DNA of 8,991 bases from Methylotenera sp. Its GTDB lineage: Bacteria > Pseudomonadota > Gammaproteobacteria > Burkholderiales > Methylophilaceae. The notes beneath the pieces were generated by a model. It saw only the letters and a list, made by a program, of their open reading frames with translations, was not told where the DNA came from and did no database searches. The position numbers and the translations under genes were made by a program. Position 1 is the stretch's first letter. Each line of letters begins with the position of its first letter. Shown here piece after piece: positions 5,521 to 8,991 of this stretch. The DNA lies in assembly GCA_027487055.1 (NCBI GenBank), contig JAIYEJ010000137.1, positions 1-8,991 of the forward strand, in the 5' to 3' direction.

Positions 5521-7710
5521 ATGCTGAAATTAATATCAAATTGGTATAAAAATGCAGCAAAAAAATGCGATGCATTAGAACTGGAGCAAGGCGCTACAAG
5601 ACTCGCCATTGCTACCTTTTTCACACTTTATGTAATCATATCTTTTGTTATCAATAAAAATGTAGATCAAGGTGAACTAACAGGATTTTACTGTTTAATC
5701 GCTTTTGAGATTTGTGCATTGTATTTATTTTTTGTAATAAGTAGAGCCAAAAGCCCATCTCAAAACAGAAGATTATTAGGTAATTGGCTTGATGTAGTTG
5801 GTACTACTGTGTTTTTATCTCTTGCTGGGGATATTGCCGTTGTTTTAATTGGTGTTTACTTATGGGTCACTTTTGGCAATGGGTTTAGATTTGGTAAAAA
5901 ATACTTATACCACTCTCAAGCCATTAGTATTTTAGGGTTTCTTATTGCAACTCAATTAAATCCATTTTGGGCAAAACATCAGCCAATTATTGTTGGCTTT
6001 TTTCTAATGCTAATTGCACTACCTATCTATGTTGCTAAATTAATTGAAAGAATAAATGAAGCTCGTCAAAAAGCAGAATTTGAAAGCATAAGGGCCGCAG
6101 AAGCAAACTTAGCTAAAACACAATTTGTTGCTAATATGAGTCACGAAATTCGTACACCACTTAATGGCATTATTGGTATTAGTACACTATTTAAAACTAC
6201 CCCGTTAAATGCAGACCAAAAAGATTTACTCAAAACACTCGATAGCTCTTCAAAACTATTACTTTCATTACTAAATAATGTTTTAGATTTTACTAAAATT
6301 GAAGAGCGCAAATTTACGATTGAAAGCGTAGCTTTTTCACCTCAGGAAGCGGTAAAAGATACATTAGAAATATTCCGTACCCAAGCTAATACTAAAGGTG
6401 TCAAATTAGGATCTAGTATTTCAAGCAACATTGGCACACTAAAAGGTGATGCGTTTGTTATACGTCAAGTTTTAGCTAACTTATTAGGTAATGCGATTAA
6501 GTTCACTGAAGTTGGTAGCGTAACTTTGTCTGCTACTTTACTTCAGGATTACACAGAAAATTCTACTTTACGCTTTGAAGTGACTGATACTGGCGTTGGA
6601 ATTCCTGCTGACAAACAACACAATATTTTTGATAGTTTTACGCAAGCAGATGCCTCAACCACTAGAAAATTTGGCGGCAGCGGCTTAGGACTTACCATCG
6701 CAAAAAAGATGGTCGAAGAAATGGGCGGCTCGCTTAGTTTCCAAAGTAGCGAAGGAATTGGAAGCCGTTTTTGGTTTGACTTAACATTAGAAAAAGCAAT
6801 TACAGAAAAATCAGAATATGATCCTGAATTGAAAACCATTTCAAACGTATCCCCAATTGCTATTACTCAACAAAATTCAAAAGCGCTAGATATATTGATT
6901 TGCGAGGATGAAAGCACGAATCAGAAAATTATCACGCGCCTACTTGCTTTACCTGGCCACAATGTTGAATTAGTTACTAATGGCGACGAATTGTTAGATA
7001 CCCTCGAACGAAGAAAATTTGATTTAGTCATCACAGATTTAAACATGGCAGGCATGAGCGGCACGGACGCCCTCAAACTCTATCGCTTTACACAACCTGA
7101 CGACAAAAAAACAAGGTTTATTTTATTTACTGCCGATGCAACAGTATCAGCAAGGGAAGCTTCAATTGAAGCTGGATTTGACGCGTTTTTAACTAAACCC
7201 ATTGAAGCGTCTACTTTATATAAAACGATTGAAAATATACTCGATTTACCAATAGGCATAGCTGAATATTGGTTAAAAAATGTACTCGCAAGCCCCGTAG
7301 AAGTTGAATCTGACCTTAAGAAGGATAACTTACAGCTAGACTGGAATGCACTAAACGAGTTAGAAAAAATAGGTACTGGCGACGAGTTATTTATGCACCG
7401 CTTGCTCAGAAACTTTTTGGCAGACTCTCTAAAACTCATTTATAAAATAGAAGCATCTACCAAACAAAAAAAATATGGTGAACTGCACGACCATTGTCAC
7501 GCACTTAAAGGTAACTGCCTGAGCGTTGGGGCAATCGAACTTGCCGCTACCACAGAAGCAATTGGCAAATTAAATGCATCTAATGCAACAGAACAAACAA
7601 TAGAAATATTAGATAAGCTGAACAGCGAGTTCTCTAAACTCACTCTTGCTGTTGAAGATTACCTCAGACGCCCTGCCCAAGCACGCCAAAAACCAAAAGC
7701 GAGTACCTAG
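5521..7710 (+). CDS. rpfC: RpfC-type hybrid sensor histidine kinase (DSF sensor)
   Basis: This inner-membrane hybrid kinase has 729 residues, close to Xanthomonas RpfC (about 726). A short amphipathic N-terminus (1-26) precedes five or so membrane segments (about 27-45, 54-74, 88-118, 133-148 and 155-175). The phrase WVTFGNGFRFGKKYL (115-129) strongly recalls the RpfC input domain. HisKA carries His208 in NMSHEIRTP. HATPase_c has the N box around Asn324 (NLLGNAIKFT), DTGVGIP (356-362) and GGSGLGLTI (385-393). A receiver (about 456-575) has Glu462-Asp463, Asp506 (VITDLNM), Thr537 and Lys559. A C-terminal Hpt domain has His660 in CHALKGN. All phosphorelay residues are present. In Xanthomonas, RpfC perceives DSF, phosphorylates RpfG, and its receiver binds RpfF to restrain synthesis. 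It starts 8 bases after the receiver gene, and its stop shares CTAG with rpfF. Confidence 0.94.
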   Translation: MLKLISNWYKNAAKKCDALELEQGATRLAIATFFTLYVIISFVINKNVDQGELTGFYCLIAFEICALYLFFVISRAKSPSQNRRLLGNWLDVVGTTVFLSLAGDIAVVLIGVYLWVTFGNGFRFGKKYLYHSQAISILGFLIATQLNPFWAKHQPIIVGFFLMLIALPIYVAKLIERINEARQKAEFESIRAAEANLAKTQFVANMSHEIRTPLNGIIGISTLFKTTPLNADQKDLLKTLDSSSKLLLSLLNNVLDFTKIEERKFTIESVAFSPQEAVKDTLEIFRTQANTKGVKLGSSISSNIGTLKGDAFVIRQVLANLLGNAIKFTEVGSVTLSATLLQDYTENSTLRFEVTDTGVGIPADKQHNIFDSFTQADASTTRKFGGSGLGLTIAKKMVEEMGGSLSFQSSEGIGSRFWFDLTLEKAITEKSEYDPELKTISNVSPIAITQQNSKALDILICEDESTNQKIITRLLALPGHNVELVTNGDELLDTLERRKFDLVITDLNMAGMSGTDALKLYRFTQPDDKKTRFILFTADATVSAREASIEAGFDAFLTKPIEASTLYKTIENILDLPIGIAEYWLKNVLASPVEVESDLKKDNLQLDWNALNELEKIGTGDELFMHRLLRNFLADSLKLIYKIEASTKQKKYGELHDHCHALKGNCLSVGAIELAATTEAIGKLNASNATEQTIEILDKLNSEFSKLTLAVEDYLRRPAQARQKPKAST

Positions 7711-8606
7711 GCGGTTTGTTTTGCTTCAATGGCTGTTACATCGCTACCAATTTTTGCATTTTGTGCTTTAACTAGTCTTTCCATCACCTTCAGATTTCGC
7801 TCATCCAATCTTAGCGCTGCATCAACCCAAATTTCAGTAACTTCATATAGCTCTTCAAGTGTTAATGGGCTAACACGTTGTTTTGCTCGATTAATTGCCT
7901 GAAATGAATTGAGCGAGCGGTGATTCTTTTTGATCCAATTATTAAGTGCATATTCACCTTGTCCATCCTCTGCAAGTACGTCTACTACACTCATTTGATA
8001 AAGCTCTTCACCCGTATAGACTTTGCCAGAGCGCACCATTTTTTCAGCTGCAGGCATACCAATTTTACGGGATAAAAAGCTTAACGCCCCCATGCCAGGG
8101 AAGAGGTTAAACAAAACTTCAGGCAGTCCCATAAGCGCACTTTTCTCAGCAACCATGATATGGGCAGCTAATGCAGCTTCAAAACCACCACCCATTGCCT
8201 GACCTTGTACCAGTGAAATTGTGGTTACTGGTGCCTTCATGTCATAAAATGTCCAAACATTGTTCACGCATAATTTTGCGTAACTAAGTAAATGCTCACG
8301 GTTTTTTGCGCGAATGAGTTCTGAAAAAACTGATAAATCACCACCTAAATTAAAAATACCTGGGATATCGGATGCCAATACTAAGTAGTTTGCTTTATTC
8401 ATTTTTCCATTTGCAATTACTTCGCCTTGCATAGACTCTAGACTAGATTGCAAATGATGCAACTCTGACATACAAACTTTATTGAAACATGGCCTAGGCT
8501 CAGGTTTCATGTAGTAGGTCATTTTGCCAAATTCTTCTTCAAACTGTGTTCTTACTTGCGTTAAGTTATCGTTATTAGCAAGTTGAAAATCCACGACGGT
8601 ATTCAT
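7707..8606 (-). CDS. rpfF: RpfF-type DSF synthase (enoyl-CoA hydratase/crotonase fold)
   Basis: This 299-residue cytoplasmic crotonase-fold enzyme makes cis-2-unsaturated fatty-acid DSF signals; in Xanthomonas it has both dehydratase and thioesterase activity on 3-hydroxyacyl-ACP. The two catalytic glutamates are present: Glu143 in GGGFEAALA and Glu163 in LPEVLFNLFPGMGA, matching Glu141/Glu161 of Xanthomonas RpfF with an offset of two. ASDIPGIFNLGGDLSVF (78-94) and the C-terminal EIWVDAALRL...ERLVKAQ (258-282) are also RpfF-specific, which separates it from ordinary enoyl-CoA hydratases. It runs about ten residues longer than the Xanthomonas protein. The start has a strong AGGAG site. The gene converges on rpfC with interlocked stops. 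It has its own promoter region, shared with a divergent FadL-type gene. No rpfB (acyl-CoA ligase) is visible in the window. Confidence 0.95.
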   Translation of the reverse strand: MNTVVDFQLANNDNLTQVRTQFEEEFGKMTYYMKPEPRPCFNKVCMSELHHLQSSLESMQGEVIANGKMNKANYLVLASDIPGIFNLGGDLSVFSELIRAKNREHLLSYAKLCVNNVWTFYDMKAPVTTISLVQGQAMGGGFEAALAAHIMVAEKSALMGLPEVLFNLFPGMGALSFLSRKIGMPAAEKMVRSGKVYTGEELYQMSVVDVLAEDGQGEYALNNWIKKNHRSLNSFQAINRAKQRVSPLTLEELYEVTEIWVDAALRLDERNLKVMERLVKAQNAKIGSDVTAIEAKQTA

Positions 8607-8612
8607 GCATTT

Positions 8613-8617
8613 CTCCT
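8613..8617 (-). promoter_or_regulatory. Ribosome-binding site of rpfF
   Basis: On the minus strand AGGAG lies six bases before the ATG at 8606-8604. A second ATG four bases earlier (8610-8608) is out of frame and too close to the site, so the chosen start is well supported. Confidence 0.8.
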
Positions 8618-8722
8618 AATTAAAATCAATGATTATCTGTATATGAATTGTTAGACTCTATACAACCATTCTTTTTATTTATTTTAAATCATATAGTTGT
8701 TGGCTATATTTAGCTTTGAATC

Positions 8723-8754
8723 TGAGACTATAATCTTAATAATTGCTTGTCTCA
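8723..8754. repeat. Inverted repeat TGAGAC-N20-GTCTCA over the candidate rpfF promoter
   Basis: TGAGAC (8723-8728) and GTCTCA (8749-8754) are exact reverse complements with 26 bases between arm centres, about two and a half helical turns. Each arm overlaps one of the predicted promoter boxes, as would suit a repressor site. Six-base arms can arise by chance. Confidence 0.3.
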
Positions 8755-8755
8755 A
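8727..8755 (-). promoter_or_regulatory. Candidate sigma70 promoter of rpfF
   Basis: Read on the minus strand, TTGAGA (8755-8750) and TATAGT (8732-8727) are separated by 17 bases, a good match to -35/-10 consensus and optimal spacing. Transcription would begin near 8720, giving an untranslated leader of about 115 bases before rpfF. The match is seen directly; activity is inferred. In this AT-rich stretch other weak boxes exist nearer the gene. Confidence 0.42.
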
Positions 8756-8862
8756 GAAAATAATTTTGTAAAAAAAATTCTTTTAGGGTAGATTGTTCAC
8801 ATAAAATAACAATTAGAAAACAACTATCTTTATAAGTCACTATAAATTGTTTATGTAATGCT

Positions 8863-8891
8863 TTGATGTGACAGGATTTTAATAGTATTAA
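8863..8891 (+). promoter_or_regulatory. Candidate sigma70 promoter of the FadL-type gene
   Basis: TTGATG (8863-8868) and TATTAA (8886-8891) are separated by 17 bases, each matching four of six consensus positions. The start would fall near 8898, about 20 bases before the ATG. AGGGAAG at 8903-8909 provides a ribosome site with 8 bases of spacing. The call is tentative given the AT-rich background. Confidence 0.35.
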
Positions 8892-8917
8892 TAATCATTT
8901 TCAGGGAAGTGTTTGTT

Positions 8918-8991
8918 ATGCAAAAAATATTTTTAGGTTTTGTTGTTTTTACAACATCAATGACGGCGCATGCTGCGGGCTTTGCTTTAAT
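8918..8991 (+). CDS. FadL/OmpP1/TodX-type outer-membrane fatty-acid or hydrocarbon channel, 3' end cut off by the window
   Basis: Only 24 complete codons are visible. They encode a classic signal peptide: Lys3, a hydrophobic core IFLGFVVF, and a cleavage motif AHA at 17-19. The mature protein would begin AGFAL. Mature FadL, TodX and OmpP1 proteins typically begin AGF followed by a hydrophobic or polar stretch leading into a SGLG motif, because the N-terminal plug is highly conserved; here the sequence ends before that motif. The ATG at 8918 is preceded by AGGGAAG. The family forms 14-strand beta barrels that pass long-chain fatty acids or aromatics across the outer membrane. The gene is divergent from rpfF, which makes a fatty-acid signal. 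An alternative is another secreted protein with a chance AGF start; the short visible length limits certainty. Confidence 0.62.
   Translation, partial: MQKIFLGFVVFTTSMTAHAAGFAL

Larger units (their letters stand above)
8607..8917. other. Divergent intergenic region between rpfF and the FadL-type gene
   Basis: This 311-base, very AT-rich stretch has no coding potential I can support. It must hold both divergent promoters. Visible in it are a good minus-strand sigma70-like promoter (8727-8755) and a plausible plus-strand one (8863-8891). There is also an inverted repeat TGAGAC/GTCTCA straddling the rpfF promoter, repeated AATTGTT/AACAATT words, and a long-range 9-bp inverted repeat ATAGTTGTT (8693-8701) / AACAACTAT (8819-8827). 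Confidence 0.7.

Noticed and set aside
6549..7439. Two minus-strand open frames (6549-6839, 7080-7439) inside rpfC
   Set aside because: They are antisense to the HATPase and receiver/Hpt domains and Ser/Val/Leu-rich, as complements of coding DNA often are; no family resemblance.
7707..8606. Ordinary beta-oxidation enoyl-CoA hydratase
   Set aside because: The FNLGGDL, LPEVLFNLFPGMGA and C-terminal EIWVDAALRL phrases and the rpfC/rpfG neighbours point specifically to the DSF synthase subfamily.
8729..8734. Plus-strand perfect TATAAT as the promoter of the FadL-type gene
   Set aside because: No -35 box lies 16-18 bases upstream. The sequence overlaps a better minus-strand promoter, and a nearer plus-strand pair exists at 8863-8891.

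Overview
The window looks like a chromosomal segment of a Gram-negative, AT-rich proteobacterium. The amino-acid texture and gene content suggest a betaproteobacterium, possibly a methylotroph of the Methylophilaceae. That placement is inference from memory of gene families; nothing in the window proves it. No mobile elements, CRISPR arrays, tRNAs or rRNAs are visible.

Left part (1-3708, + strand): three tightly spaced genes that look like one operon. They are the 3' part of a proline iminopeptidase (pip), a BrkB/YihY-type membrane protein with a C-terminal cyclic-nucleotide-binding-like domain, and a TPR protein ending in a 2-oxoglutarate/Fe(II) oxygenase domain. The gaps are 15 and 2 bases.

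A 285-base AT-rich gap (3709-3993) follows. It holds a weak terminator-like hairpin, a cluster of TTGAC/GTCAA words and a perfect 9-bp inverted repeat just upstream of the next gene.

Central and right part (3994-8606): a complete diffusible-signal-factor (DSF) quorum-sensing locus. It encodes an RpfG-type response regulator (REC plus HD-GYP c-di-GMP phosphodiesterase), a stand-alone receiver protein, and an RpfC-type hybrid sensor kinase (membrane sensor, HisKA, HATPase, REC, Hpt). The convergent rpfF encodes the DSF synthase (crotonase fold). The rpfC and rpfF stop codons interlock in a single CTAG. The arrangement rpfG - small gene - rpfC, convergent with rpfF, mirrors the Xanthomonas rpfG-rpfH-rpfC / rpfF layout, but here the middle gene is a receiver rather than the RpfH membrane protein.

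Right edge (8607-8991): a 311-base divergent promoter region, then the first 24 codons of an outer-membrane FadL/OmpP1/TodX-type fatty-acid channel (+ strand). DSF is itself a fatty acid, so a fatty-acid porin divergent from the DSF synthase is a suggestive pairing.

Working model: RpfF makes DSF. RpfC senses it at the membrane and relays phosphate through its own receiver and Hpt domain to RpfG, which lowers c-di-GMP. The extra receiver may compete for or branch that phosphate flow. The FadL-type channel may carry the signal or related lipids across the outer membrane.
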